The notes beneath the pieces are model-generated. The model was not told where the DNA came from. It was given only the letters and a program-made list of their open reading frames with translations, and made no database searches. From Microbacterium suaedae (lineage in GTDB: Bacteria; Actinomycetota; Actinomycetes; Actinomycetales; Microbacteriaceae), in the NCBI RefSeq assembly GCF_003254645.1, contig NZ_PNFD01000001.1, positions 434,001 to 498,000 on the forward strand: a stretch of DNA of 64,000 bases, read 5' to 3'. Within the stretch, counting starts at the first letter, position 1. Every line of letters starts with the position of its first letter. The position numbers and the translations under genes are program-made. Below are positions 1 through 9,148 of the stretch, in pieces.

Positions 1-1
1 G

Positions 2-433
2 GCCCGGGGCGAGCGTCAGTCCGGAACTCTCGGCGACATCCTCGCCCTCCGGGCGCAGGCGCGCGGCGCCGCCGGAATCGTCACCGACGGCGGCGTGCGC
101 GACTCTGATCTCGTCGCGGGCTTCGACATTCCCGTGTTCGCCCGCGGCGGCCACCCCGCCGTCCTCGGACGCAAGCACGTGCCGTGGGAGTCCGACGTGA
201 CGATCGCCTGCGGCGGCGCAACCGTGCAGCCGGGCGACATCCTCGTCGGCGACGACGACGGCGTCATCGTCGTTCCTCCGGGGATCGCCGAAGAAGCCGT
301 CGACGCCGCCCTCGCGCAGGAGGACGAGGACGACTGGATCGGCGAGCAGGTACGGAGCGGTGCGGCCGTCGATGGGCTCTTCCCCATGAACGCCGAGTGG
401 CGCGCCCGCTATGAGAAGGAGACGGGCCGATGA
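2..433 (+). CDS. RraA-like (HMG aldolase family) protein, 5'-truncated
   Basis: The window opens inside this gene; 143 C-terminal residues are readable in frame from base 2. The family motif GGVRDSD is present, with the conserved Arg-Asp pair near visible residues 33-34 that binds pyruvate and the divalent metal in 4-hydroxy-4-methyl-2-oxoglutarate aldolases and RraA folds. These enzymes cleave or decarboxylate 2-oxo acids such as oxaloacetate. Its stop overlaps the GntR start (ATGA), so it belongs to the hpa operon. Inference: it may act on an oxo-dicarboxylate of homoprotocatechuate breakdown, for instance as a decarboxylase, rather than as an RNase E regulator. The N-terminus is not in view. 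Confidence 0.75.
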   Translation, partial: ARGERQSGTLGDILALRAQARGAAGIVTDGGVRDSDLVAGFDIPVFARGGHPAVLGRKHVPWESDVTIACGGATVQPGDILVGDDDGVIVVPPGIAEEAVDAALAQEDEDDWIGEQVRSGAAVDGLFPMNAEWRARYEKETGR

Positions 434-1089
434 GCGGCACCGCCGCCCTCAGCAAGTCAGAGCGCGCCTACGGCTGGATCGGCGAACGCATCTCGTCACG
501 CGAATACGGGCCGGGATACCGCCTGGTGCTCGGCGAGATTGCCCGCCAGCTCGACATGAGCGTGGTGCCCGTGCGCGAGGCGATCCGCCGACTCGAAGCC
601 GAAGGCCTGGTGACGTTCGAACGCAACGTCGGAGCGCGCGTAGCTCTCGCAGATCGAGACGAGTACGTGCACGCGATGCAGACGCTCGGCGTGCTCGAGG
701 GCGCCGCGATGGCGCTCGCAGCCACGCACATCACGGCCGACGACCTCGACCGTGCTCAAGAGCTGAACGGACGGATGCGCGATCTGCTCACCCACTTCGA
801 TCCCCACGAGTTCACGGTCCTGAACGAGCAGTTCCACACGATCCTGTTCGAGGAGTGCCCGAACCCGCATCTGCGCGATCTCGTCGAGCGCGGGTGGACG
901 CGCCTGAACAACGTGCGAGACTCCACCTTCGCATTCGTGCCGGGACGCGCCGCCGAGTCGGTCGAAGAGCACGACGACATCCTGCGGCTTGTCCGCGAGG
1001 GCGCCGACTCTGCCGACATCGAAGACACCGCCAGGCAGCACCGCTGGCGCACCATGAACGCTTATCTCGACAACCGCGCGTCGCGCTGA
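430..1089 (+). CDS. GntR-family regulator (FadR/FCD type)
   Basis: A protein of 219 residues. Residues 10-75 form the winged helix, including the recognition segment VVPVREAIRRLEAEGLV typical of GntR proteins, followed by an all-helical FCD-like ligand domain to the C-terminus. It overlaps the RraA-like gene by 4 bases and lies 36 bases before hpaE, so it is co-transcribed with the pathway it probably controls. FCD regulators usually bind small carboxylates or aromatic acids and are most often repressors; the ligand here (perhaps homoprotocatechuate or 4-hydroxyphenylacetate) is inference. The operator would lie upstream of the window. Confidence 0.85.
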   Translation: MSGTAALSKSERAYGWIGERISSREYGPGYRLVLGEIARQLDMSVVPVREAIRRLEAEGLVTFERNVGARVALADRDEYVHAMQTLGVLEGAAMALAATHITADDLDRAQELNGRMRDLLTHFDPHEFTVLNEQFHTILFEECPNPHLRDLVERGWTRLNNVRDSTFAFVPGRAAESVEEHDDILRLVREGADSADIEDTARQHRWRTMNAYLDNRASR

Positions 1090-1125
1090 CGCGCCCCCAC
1101 CTTCCCGATGACGAGGAGACGACAG

Positions 1126-2628
1126 ATGACCGACCACCAGCGATCGCTGCCCCAGGACCTGCCCGAGCGGATCCGCCACTACATCGGCGGCGAGTTCGTC
1201 GATTCGATCGACGGCGACACCTTCGAGGTGCTCGACCCCGTGACGAACCGCACCTACATCCACGCCTCCGCCGGCAAGAAGGCCGACGTCGACGCCGCCG
1301 TCGCGGCCGCGAAGGAGGCGTTCGACTCCGGCCCCTGGCCGCGGATGCTGCCGCGCGAGCGCTCGCGCGTGCTGCACCGGATCGCCGACATCGTCGAGTC
1401 CCGCGACCAGCAGCTCGCCGAGATGGAGTCGTTCGACTCGGGTCTGCCGATCACGCAGGCGAAGGGCCAGGCGCGCCGCGCCGCCGAGAACTTCCGCTTC
1501 TTCGCCGATCTGATCGTGGCGCAGGCCGACGACACCTTCAAGGTGCCGGGCCGGCAGATCAACTACGTCAATCGGAAGCCGATCGGCGTCGCCGGGCTCA
1601 TCACGCCGTGGAACACGCCGTTCATGCTCGAGTCGTGGAAGCTCGGTCCGGCGATCGCGACGGGCAACACTGTCGTCCTGAAGCCGGCCGAGTTCACGCC
1701 GCTCTCGGCGCAGCTGTGGGCGGGGATCTTCGAGGAGGCGGGCCTGCCCGCAGGCGTGTTCAACCTCGTCAACGGCCTCGGAGAAGACGCGGGCGACGCG
1801 CTCGTGAAGCACCCCGACGTGCCGCTGATCTCGTTCACGGGCGAGTCGAAGACGGGCGAGCTGATCTTCGCGAACGCCGCACCGTACCTCAAGGGGCTGT
1901 CGATGGAACTCGGCGGCAAGTCGCCGGCCATCGTGTTCGACGATGCCGATCTCGACGCCGCGATCGACGCGACGATCTTCGGGGTGTTCTCGCTCAACGG
2001 CGAACGCTGCACAGCCGGATCCCGGATCCTTGTGCACCGGAACGTGTACGACGAGTTCGTCGAGCGCTACGCCGCGCAGGCGAAGCGGGTCAAGGTCGGC
2101 TATCCCGACGATCCCGCGACCGAGGTCGGCGCGCTCGTGCACCCCGAGCACTTCGAGAAGGTCATGAGCTACGTACGTGTCGGCAAGGGCGAGGGGCGCC
2201 TCGTCGCCGGCGGTGGCCGCCCCGAGGGCTTCGCCGAGGGAAACTTCGTCGCCCCGACGGTGTTCGCCGATGTCTCGCCCGATGCCCGGATCTTCCAGGA
2301 GGAGATCTTCGGCCCCGTCGTCGCGATCACGCCCTTCGACACGGAGGAGGAGGCGCTCGCGCTCGCGAACAACACGCGCTACGGGCTCGCCGCCTATCTG
2401 TGGACGAACGACCTCAAGCGCGCGCACAACTTCTCGCAGGCGATCGAGGCCGGCATGGTGTGGCTGAACTCGAACAACGTCCGCGATCTGCGCACCCCCT
2501 TCGGCGGAGTGAAGGCCTCGGGCCTCGGCCACGAGGGCGGATACCGTTCGATCGACTTCTACACCGACCAGCAGGCCGTGCACATCACCCTCGGGAAGGT
2601 GCACAACCCGAGCTTCGGCAAGGCCTGA
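1126..2628 (+). CDS. hpaE: 5-carboxymethyl-2-hydroxymuconate semialdehyde dehydrogenase
   Basis: NAD-dependent aldehyde dehydrogenase of 500 residues, oxidising the ring-cleavage product of homoprotocatechuate. Seen: Asn163 in TPWNTPF, Glu261 in MELGGKS and the nucleophile Cys295 in NGERCTAGSR. I start at ATG 1126, because GAGGAGAC lies 8 bases upstream; an earlier in-frame ATG at 1108 lacks a ribosome site. The next gene is the extradiol dioxygenase, which fixes the substrate better than sequence alone. A general aldehyde dehydrogenase that also takes 4-hydroxyphenylacetaldehyde cannot be excluded. Confidence 0.88.
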   Translation: MTDHQRSLPQDLPERIRHYIGGEFVDSIDGDTFEVLDPVTNRTYIHASAGKKADVDAAVAAAKEAFDSGPWPRMLPRERSRVLHRIADIVESRDQQLAEMESFDSGLPITQAKGQARRAAENFRFFADLIVAQADDTFKVPGRQINYVNRKPIGVAGLITPWNTPFMLESWKLGPAIATGNTVVLKPAEFTPLSAQLWAGIFEEAGLPAGVFNLVNGLGEDAGDALVKHPDVPLISFTGESKTGELIFANAAPYLKGLSMELGGKSPAIVFDDADLDAAIDATIFGVFSLNGERCTAGSRILVHRNVYDEFVERYAAQAKRVKVGYPDDPATEVGALVHPEHFEKVMSYVRVGKGEGRLVAGGGRPEGFAEGNFVAPTVFADVSPDARIFQEEIFGPVVAITPFDTEEEALALANNTRYGLAAYLWTNDLKRAHNFSQAIEAGMVWLNSNNVRDLRTPFGGVKASGLGHEGGYRSIDFYTDQQAVHITLGKVHNPSFGKA

Positions 2629-2658
2629 GACCACCCGACGAGAGCAAGGACGCTGATC

Positions 2659-3837
2659 ATGACCGCCGATACCCCGCAGACAGACCGCCGCGGCACGAAG
2701 ACCTCCTCAGGCTTCTTCGTGTCCCAGGAGGCCCCCATCGAGGCCCGCGACGCCGTGGCGACGCCCACCTCGCCCGCGCCCGACATCCTCCGCTGCGCAT
2801 ACATGGATCTCGTCGTCACCGATCTCGCGGCATCCCGCGAGTTCTACGTCGACATCCTCGGCCTCCACGTCACGGAGGAGGACGACGACGCCGTCTACCT
2901 CCGCTCGACGGAGGAGTTCATCCACCACAACCTGGTGCTGCGCACCGGCCCCGTTGCCGCCGTCGCGGCCTTCTCGTACCGCGTGCGGACGCCGGAGGAT
3001 CTCGACAAGGCAGTCGCCTTCTACTCCGAGCTCGGATGCCGCGTCGAGCGCCGCGAGGAGGGGTTCACGAAGGGCATCGGCGACTCGGTGCGTGTCGAGG
3101 ATCCGCTCGGTTTCCCGTACGAGTTCTTCTACACGACGAGCCACGTCGAGCGCCTGAGCTGGCGCTACGACCTGCAGAGCCCCGGTGAGCTCGTGCGCCT
3201 CGACCACTTCAACCAGGTCACCCCCGATGTGCCGCGGGCCGTCCGCCACTACCAGGACCTCGGCTTCCGCGTCACGGAGGACATCCAGGACGAGGCGGGC
3301 ACGGTGTACGCCGCGTGGATGCGCCGCAAGCCCACCGTGCACGACACGGCCGCGACCGGCGGCGACGGACCCCGCATGCACCACGTGGCCTTCGCCACCC
3401 ACGAGAAGCACAACATCCTCGCGATCTGCGACAAGCTCGGCGCGCTGCGTCGCAGCGACGCGATCGAGCGCGGTCCGGGGCGCCACGGCGTCTCGAACGC
3501 GTTCTACCTGTACCTGCGCGATCCCGACGGGCACCGTGTCGAGGTCTACACGCAGGACTACTACACGGGCGACCCCGACAACCCCGTCATCACGTGGGAC
3601 GTGCACGACAATCAGCGCCGCGACTTCTGGGGGAACCCCGTTGTGCCGAGCTGGTACACCGACGCGTCGCTCGTCCTCGATCTCGACGGAAACCCGCAGC
3701 CCGTCGTCGCCCGCACGGACGACAGCGAGATGGCCGTCACGATCGGGGCCGATGGCTTCTCGTACACGCGCGAGGAGGACGAGCGGGAGATGCCCGAGTG
3801 GAAGCAGGGCGAGTACAAGCTCGGACACCAGCTCTGA
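2659..3837 (+). CDS. hpaD: homoprotocatechuate (3,4-dihydroxyphenylacetate) 2,3-dioxygenase
   Basis: Extradiol ring-cleavage enzyme of the vicinal oxygen chelate fold, 392 residues. By recall it is closely similar to the Brevibacterium fuscum HPCD and Arthrobacter MndD proteins. Metal ligands map to His183 (LDHFN), His242 (MHHVAF) and Glu295 (HRVEVYTQDYY). The second-sphere acid His200 of HPCD maps to His228 and Tyr257 to Tyr285, a uniform offset of 28. The N-terminus is thus about 28 residues longer than HPCD. ATG 2659 has AAGGA upstream, but an in-frame GTG at 2755 would give the usual length. Cofactor Fe(II) or Mn(II) cannot be told from sequence. Confidence 0.95.
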   Translation: MTADTPQTDRRGTKTSSGFFVSQEAPIEARDAVATPTSPAPDILRCAYMDLVVTDLAASREFYVDILGLHVTEEDDDAVYLRSTEEFIHHNLVLRTGPVAAVAAFSYRVRTPEDLDKAVAFYSELGCRVERREEGFTKGIGDSVRVEDPLGFPYEFFYTTSHVERLSWRYDLQSPGELVRLDHFNQVTPDVPRAVRHYQDLGFRVTEDIQDEAGTVYAAWMRRKPTVHDTAATGGDGPRMHHVAFATHEKHNILAICDKLGALRRSDAIERGPGRHGVSNAFYLYLRDPDGHRVEVYTQDYYTGDPDNPVITWDVHDNQRRDFWGNPVVPSWYTDASLVLDLDGNPQPVVARTDDSEMAVTIGADGFSYTREEDEREMPEWKQGEYKLGHQL

Positions 3838-3842
3838 CGGCC

Positions 3843-4628
3843 ATGCTCACTTCGGAGAACGTACAGAGCCTCGCGGCCGAGCTGGCGGAGGCCGAGCGCG
3901 CGCGCAGCATCATGCCCCGCATCACCGCCCGTCATCCCGAGGCGACCGTCGAAGACGCGTACGCGATCCAGGGCGTGTGGCGCGATGCGCAGCTCGCCGC
4001 GGGCCGCCGCCTCGTCGGGCGCAAGATCGGCCTGACCTCGAAGGCGATGCAGCAGGCGACCGGTATCACCGAGCCCGACTACGGCGTCATGTTCGACGAC
4101 ACCGTCTGGTCGACCGGCGCGGTCCTCCCATTCGACCGGTTCAGCAATGTGCGCATCGAGGTCGAACTCGCGTTCCTGCTGAAGGAACCCCTCGAGGGGC
4201 CGGGGTGCACGCTCTTCGACGTGTTGCGCGCCACCGAGTACGTCACCCCTGCCCTCGAGGTGCTCAATTCGCACATCGAGCTGGAGGGGCGCACGATCGT
4301 CGACACCATCAGCGACAACGCCGCATATGGCGCCATGGTGACGGGCGGCGTCCCGATGCGCCCCGAACAGCTCGATCTGCGCTGGGTGTCGACCCTGCTG
4401 TACCGGAACGAGACGATCGAGGAGACCGGCGTCGCGGCCGGTGTCCTCGGCCACCCCGCCACGGGCGTCGCGTGGCTCGCGAACAAGTTCCACGAGCACG
4501 GCGCCCGTCTCGAGGCGGGCGAGCTCATCCTCGCCGGCAGCTACACTCGGCCGATGTGGGTCGAGAGGGGCGACACCGTGTTCGCCGACTACGGGACGAT
4601 GGGAACCATCACATGCCGCTTCGAGTGA
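3843..4628 (+). CDS. hpaH: 2-oxohept-4-ene-1,7-dioate hydratase
   Basis: 261 residues, the usual length for the hydratase/fumarylacetoacetase-related family that includes HpaH, MhpD and TodG. It adds water to 2-hydroxyhepta-2,4-dienedioate to give the aldolase substrate. The GRKIGLTSKAMQ segment near residues 58-69 and the Glu-rich core (RIEVELAF) are family features, and Mg or Mn is the usual cofactor. It starts 5 bases after hpaD and runs 16 bases into hpaI, which implies translational coupling. The assignment to the homoprotocatechuate rather than the catechol branch rests on its neighbours. Confidence 0.88.
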   Translation: MLTSENVQSLAAELAEAERARSIMPRITARHPEATVEDAYAIQGVWRDAQLAAGRRLVGRKIGLTSKAMQQATGITEPDYGVMFDDTVWSTGAVLPFDRFSNVRIEVELAFLLKEPLEGPGCTLFDVLRATEYVTPALEVLNSHIELEGRTIVDTISDNAAYGAMVTGGVPMRPEQLDLRWVSTLLYRNETIEETGVAAGVLGHPATGVAWLANKFHEHGARLEAGELILAGSYTRPMWVERGDTVFADYGTMGTITCRFE

Positions 4629-5416
4629 AGCCCACACTCCGCGATCGGATCGCCGGCGCAGGCCGCCCCCTGTTCGGGGGGTGGATCTGCTCGGGCTCCC
4701 CCGTCATGGCCGAGATCATGGCGGGATCCGGGCTCGACTGGCTCATGATCGACATGGAGCACGGCCCGAACTCGCTCGAGAGCGTGCAGCTGCAGCTGCA
4801 GATCGCCGCGGCGTACGACGTCTCGACCGTGGTGCGCGTGCCCGCGAACGACGCCGTCTGGATCAAGCAGGTGCTCGATCTCGGCGCGCAGACGATCATG
4901 GTGCCGATGGTGCAGACCGCTGCCGAGGCGGACACCGCCGTCGCGCATGCGTCGTACCCGCCGCGCGGACACCGCGGCGTCGGCAGCGCGCTCGCGCGCT
5001 CGGGCCGCTGGAACCGCATCGAGGGCTATCTGCAGAACGCCTCCGAACACGTGTCGGTGATCGTGCAGGTCGAGACGCTCGCAGGGGTGGAGAACGCCCG
5101 CGCGATCGCCGAGGTTCCCGGCGTGGACGGCGTCTTCGTCGGGCCGAGCGACCTCGCGGCTTCGATGGGCCTCATCGGGCAGCAGACCCACCCGGATGTC
5201 GCCGCCGCCGTCGCCCGTGCGTTCGATGAGGTCGCCGCGGCAGACACTCCGGTCGGCATCAACGCGTTCGACCCGGCCGTCGCCCGCGGCTACGCGGACG
5301 ACGGCGCCGCCTTCCTCCTCGTCGGCGCGGACGTCTCGCTCGCCGCGCGCGGCGCGGAGGCGCTCGCGTCGACGTTCATCCCGGACGCCGACGACCGCCG
5401 ACGCGAATCGTACTGA
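4613..5416 (+). CDS. hpaI: 4-hydroxy-2-oxoheptane-1,7-dioate aldolase
   Basis: Class II pyruvate aldolase of 267 residues (HpcH/HpaI family) giving pyruvate and succinic semialdehyde. Visible are the LIDMEHG segment with the catalytic His, VVRVP with the pyruvate-binding Arg, VQVET with a metal Glu, and GPSDLA with a metal Asp. The reading frame is open far upstream, but the sensible start is ATG 4613 inside the end of hpaH. No succinate semialdehyde dehydrogenase follows; the next gene is a transporter. Confidence 0.92.
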   Translation: MPLRVKPTLRDRIAGAGRPLFGGWICSGSPVMAEIMAGSGLDWLMIDMEHGPNSLESVQLQLQIAAAYDVSTVVRVPANDAVWIKQVLDLGAQTIMVPMVQTAAEADTAVAHASYPPRGHRGVGSALARSGRWNRIEGYLQNASEHVSVIVQVETLAGVENARAIAEVPGVDGVFVGPSDLAASMGLIGQQTHPDVAAAVARAFDEVAAADTPVGINAFDPAVARGYADDGAAFLLVGADVSLAARGAEALASTFIPDADDRRRESY

Positions 5417-5492
5417 CCGGTTCACGAGCGGGGGTCCGCGCGCCGCGGGAGCGGACGTGATCCGCCCGCGATCCGAAGCTCGAGGAGGATCC

Positions 5493-6689
5493 GTGCCATC
5501 GCGTGTCAGGCTCATCGTCGTGCTGGGCGTGCTCAGCGCGTTCGGGCCGCTGGCGACCGACGTCTACCTGCCCGCGATGCCGCAGATGGTGGAGGATCTC
5601 GGCACGACCGACGCGCTCGGCCACGCGACGATGAGCGCCTGCATGATCGGACTCGCCTTCGGTCAGCTGCTCATCGGCCCCCTCAGCGACCGATTCGGGC
5701 GGCGGCTGCCGCTGCTGTCGGGCGTGGCCGCCTTCGCCGTGTTCTCGCTCCTCTGCGCGGCCGCTCCGACGATCGAGATCCTCATCGCCGCCCGGTTCCT
5801 GCAGGGAGCCGGCGGAGCGGCCGGCATCGTCGTCGCGCGCGCCGTCGTGCGGGATATCTCCTCGGGATCCGAGTCGGCGCGGATGTTCTCGACGCTCGCC
5901 GCGATCACCGGGATCGCCCCCGTCGTCGCGCCGCTCGCGGGCGGCGCGACGCTCCTTGTCACCGATTGGCGCGGTGTGTTCGTCGCGCTGGCCGCCCTGG
6001 GCGCCGCGATCCTCGTCGTCGCCGCGATCGCGGTTCCCGACACACTCGCCGAGGACCACCGCTCGCGCGGGGCGCTGCGCGCACAGCTCACCGAGATGAG
6101 CCGTGTCGTCGGGAACAGGCGCTTCCTTCCCGCCGCCCTCGCGCTCGGGTTCGCGGGCATGGCCCTGTTCACGTACATCCCGATGGGGGCGATCGTGCTC
6201 CAGGATCAGTACGGTCTCACGCCCCAGGCATACTCCCTCGTCTTCGCCGGAATTGCGCTCGCGATGGTCGCTCTCACGAGGCTGAATGCGCGCCTCGTGC
6301 GGCGCCTCCCCTTGCGCGGGCTCGCGATCGGCGCGATCGCGCTGGGATCCGCGGGATCCGCCGCGCTCGTCGCCTGCGGCGTCATCGACGCGCCGCTCGC
6401 CCTCGTCATCCTCGCGATGCTCGTCGGCGTCTTCGTGCACGGCTCGCTTCTCGCGAACATCACGGCGATCGCCCTCGCTCCCATCTCCCGCGGCGCCGGT
6501 GCCGCGTCCGCTGTTCTCGGCACGCTGCAGTTCGCGATCGGCGCGATCATCCCGCCGATCGTCGCGACCGGCGGGGTGAACCTCGTGGCGATGGGGACGA
6601 CGATGCTCGCCGGACAGCTCATCGCGATCCTGCTGCTCGCGGCCTACGGCGACCGCCGCCCTGGGGTCAGCGGTCGAAGCCGTCGGTGA
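5493..6689 (+). CDS. MFS transporter, Bcr/CflA subfamily
   Basis: 398 residues with about 12 hydrophobic segments. The TDVYLPAMP motif in the first membrane helix (residues 22-30) marks the Bcr/CflA drug:proton antiporters, and GPLSDRFGRR at 62-71 is MFS motif A. Start GTG 5493 follows GAGGAGG. It sits 76 bases after hpaI and is probably the last gene of the operon. It could export a toxic aromatic intermediate or carry an unrelated drug. Its last 23 bases overlap the end of the convergent add gene. Confidence 0.85.
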   Translation: MPSRVRLIVVLGVLSAFGPLATDVYLPAMPQMVEDLGTTDALGHATMSACMIGLAFGQLLIGPLSDRFGRRLPLLSGVAAFAVFSLLCAAAPTIEILIAARFLQGAGGAAGIVVARAVVRDISSGSESARMFSTLAAITGIAPVVAPLAGGATLLVTDWRGVFVALAALGAAILVVAAIAVPDTLAEDHRSRGALRAQLTEMSRVVGNRRFLPAALALGFAGMALFTYIPMGAIVLQDQYGLTPQAYSLVFAGIALAMVALTRLNARLVRRLPLRGLAIGAIALGSAGSAALVACGVIDAPLALVILAMLVGVFVHGSLLANITAIALAPISRGAGAASAVLGTLQFAIGAIIPPIVATGGVNLVAMGTTMLAGQLIAILLLAAYGDRRPGVSGRSRR

Positions 6690-7797
6690 TGAGGTCGATG
6701 AGCTCCTCCCGCTGCTCGACCGGGAGGAACGTGGCCGCGGCCGCGTTGAGCTGGAACTGCAGCACATCGTCGATGTCGTAGTCGAAAGCCTCGACGAGAC
6801 GGGCGATCTCGCGCGTGAGCGTCGTCCGGCTCATCAGGCGATTGTCGGTGTTGACCGTGACGCAGAAGCCCAGCTGATACAGAAGATCGAACGGATGGTC
6901 CTCGATCCGGTCTCCCCAGGCCGCGATCGCCCCCGTGCCCAGATTCGACGTCGGCGAGAGCTCGAGCGCGACCTCCCGGTCGCGAACCCACCGCGCGAGA
7001 TCGCCGAAGCGCACATGCACCTCGTCGCCCTCTGTCTCGACCTGTTCAAGGTCCTCCGCGATCCGCACGCCGTGACCGAGGCGCAGGGCGCGTCCGTCGA
7101 GAAGCGCCCCGCGAATCGAATCGGGCCCGGCCGCCTCGCCTGCGTGGAGGGTCACGGGGAAGAACTCGCCGGCGAGCAGGTCGAGTGCATCGCGATGACG
7201 CGACGGCGGGAACCCGTCCTCGGGCCCCGCGAGGTCGAAGCCCACGACGCCCTCATCGCGGAAGTCGAGGGCGAGCTGCGCGATCTCGTACGAGCGATCC
7301 CCCTGCCGCAGGGCTGAGAGAATCTGGTTCACGCGGATCGAGCGCCCCGACGCATCGGAGGCTTCCTCGGCCTCGTCGATGCCGTCCTGCACCGCCTGCA
7401 CCGCGTCCTCGAGCGTGAGACCGGCGTCGGTGTGCTGTTCGGGAGCCCAGCGCACCTCGCCGTAGACGACGCCGTCATTCGCGAGGTCCTCGACGAACTC
7501 GCGCGCGATCCGGGTGAGGGCATCGGCCGACTGCATCACCGACACCGTCAGCTCGAAGGTCTTCAGGTAGTCGACGAGTGAGTCCGAGGCCGCCTGCTCG
7601 GCGAACCACTCGCCGAGCTCGCGGGCGCTCTGAACGGGCAGCGAGATTCCGGCCTCGCCCGCGAGCTCGAACACCGTCGAGGCGCGCACGCCTCCGTCGA
7701 GGTGATCGTGCAGAGAGACCTTCGGAAGGCTGCGGATCGGCACGCCGCCGACGTGTGCCTCGCGACGGGTGGACGGTGACTTCTGCGGACGAGCCAT
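6667..7797 (-). CDS. add: adenosine deaminase
   Basis: 376 residues, hydrolysing adenosine and deoxyadenosine to inosine forms. The metal-binding HDHLDGG lies at residues 30-36; TLHAGE, a later GHGVR and NTDN supply the remaining zinc and catalytic residues of the family. Start ATG 7797 is preceded by AGGAG; an in-frame start 10 codons earlier has no ribosome site. It is the last gene of the nucleoside uptake operon, 26 bases after deoA. Confidence 0.94.
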   Translation of the reverse strand: MARPQKSPSTRREAHVGGVPIRSLPKVSLHDHLDGGVRASTVFELAGEAGISLPVQSARELGEWFAEQAASDSLVDYLKTFELTVSVMQSADALTRIAREFVEDLANDGVVYGEVRWAPEQHTDAGLTLEDAVQAVQDGIDEAEEASDASGRSIRVNQILSALRQGDRSYEIAQLALDFRDEGVVGFDLAGPEDGFPPSRHRDALDLLAGEFFPVTLHAGEAAGPDSIRGALLDGRALRLGHGVRIAEDLEQVETEGDEVHVRFGDLARWVRDREVALELSPTSNLGTGAIAAWGDRIEDHPFDLLYQLGFCVTVNTDNRLMSRTTLTREIARLVEAFDYDIDDVLQFQLNAAAATFLPVEQREELIDLITDGFDR

Positions 7798-7823
7798 GCG
7801 ATTCTCCTGACGGCGCCGGCCGG

Positions 7824-9113
7824 TCATCCGGCCGCGATGCGGTCGCGCACGATCGGCGCGGCTTCGTGAGCAGTATCGCCGATCTCGTACGCGCCCGCCA
7901 GCGCCTCGAGGGCGCGGTCGAAGCGGCCGGCGTCGTCCGCGGCGAGGGTGAACAGCGGCTCGCCCGCGCGCACGCGGTCGCCAGGCTTCGCGTGCAGGTC
8001 GATCCCGGCGGCGTGGACGACGGGATCCTGCGCCCGCGCGCGGCCGGCGCCGAGGCGCCAGGCGGCGAGCCCGACGTCATATGCGTCGAGCGAGCGCAGC
8101 ACGCCGTCGCGGTCCGCCGTCACGGTGTGGGTCTCGCGCGGGCGCGGAAGCGGGGCGTCCGGGTCGCCGTCCTGCGCCCGGATCATCCGCCGCCATGTGT
8201 CCATCGCGCGGCCGTCGGCGAGCGCCTCGGCGGGGTCCCCGTCGACGCCCGCCATGCGCAGCATCTCGCGCGCGAGCGCGACCGTCAGCTCGACCACGTC
8301 TGCGGGGCCGCCGCCTGCGAGCACCTCGACAGATTCACGCACCTCGTTCGCGTTGCCGACCGTGAGCCCGAGGGGCGTCGACATGTCGGTGAGGAGGGCG
8401 GTCGTCGCCACCCCCGAGTCGGTTCCGAGCGCGACCATCGTCTCGGCGAGCTCGCGGGCGCGCGCCTCGTCCTTCATGAAGGCGCCGGATCCGAACTTCA
8501 CGTCGAGCACGAGCGATTCCGTGCCCTCGGCGATCTTCTTCGACATGATGCTCGACGCGATGAGCGGGATCGCCTCGACGGTACCCGTGACATCCCGCAG
8601 CGCGTACAGGCGTTTGTCGGCTGGGGCGAGGCCCGAACCGGCCGCGCAGATCACGGCCCCGACGTCGCCGCGCAGCTGCGCGAACATCTCGTCATTCGAC
8701 AGCGCCGCCCGCCAGCCCGGGATCGACTCGAGCTTGTCGAGGGTGCCGCCCGTGTGACCGAGGCCGCGTCCCGACAGCTGCGGGACGGCGACGCCGAAGC
8801 ACGCCACGAGGGGTGCGAGCGGAAGGGTGATCTTGTCGCCCACTCCCCCGGTCGAGTGCTTGTCGGCGGTCGGCTTGCCGAGGCCCGCGAAGCTCATGCG
8901 CTCGCCCGAGGCGATCATCGCGTCCGTCATCACGCGGATCTCGTCACGGGTCATGCCGTTGAGCAGCACGGCCATCGCGAAGGCCGACATCTGGGCGTCC
9001 GCGACGTACTCGCGGGCGTAGGCGTCGATCATCCAGCGGAGGGCCGGCTCAGGCACAGCACCGCCGTCGCGCTTGGTGCGGATCACGTCGACGGCGTCGA
9101 ACGGCTCGGTCAT
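7824..9113 (-). CDS. deoA: thymidine (pyrimidine-nucleoside) phosphorylase
   Basis: 429 residues, splitting thymidine and often uridine with phosphate. KHSTGGVGDK and SGRGLGHTGGTLDKLE are signatures of the family, and the C-terminal lobe shows the expected hydrophobic pattern. Start ATG 9113 has AAGGAGA seven bases upstream. It lies 35 bases after cdd, so deoxycytidine can be deaminated and then cleaved by products of one mRNA. Confidence 0.94.
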   Translation of the reverse strand: MTEPFDAVDVIRTKRDGGAVPEPALRWMIDAYAREYVADAQMSAFAMAVLLNGMTRDEIRVMTDAMIASGERMSFAGLGKPTADKHSTGGVGDKITLPLAPLVACFGVAVPQLSGRGLGHTGGTLDKLESIPGWRAALSNDEMFAQLRGDVGAVICAAGSGLAPADKRLYALRDVTGTVEAIPLIASSIMSKKIAEGTESLVLDVKFGSGAFMKDEARARELAETMVALGTDSGVATTALLTDMSTPLGLTVGNANEVRESVEVLAGGGPADVVELTVALAREMLRMAGVDGDPAEALADGRAMDTWRRMIRAQDGDPDAPLPRPRETHTVTADRDGVLRSLDAYDVGLAAWRLGAGRARAQDPVVHAAGIDLHAKPGDRVRAGEPLFTLAADDAGRFDRALEALAGAYEIGDTAHEAAPIVRDRIAAG

Positions 9114-9148
9114 GTGTCTCCTTGAAGTGGTGTGCGTCGTCCGGCTGC

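Noticed and set aside
496-2634. A 712-codon open frame on the minus strand over the GntR and hpaE genes
   Set aside because: High-GC shadow frame. The plus-strand genes have clear families, ribosome sites and motifs; the antisense protein has none.
6289-6365. Frequent GGATCC and CGGATCCG hexamers as a repeat or uptake signal
   Set aside because: They fall in coding frames as Gly-Ser, Asp-Pro and Ile-Arg codon pairs and are scattered without spacing; a count against expectation would be needed.
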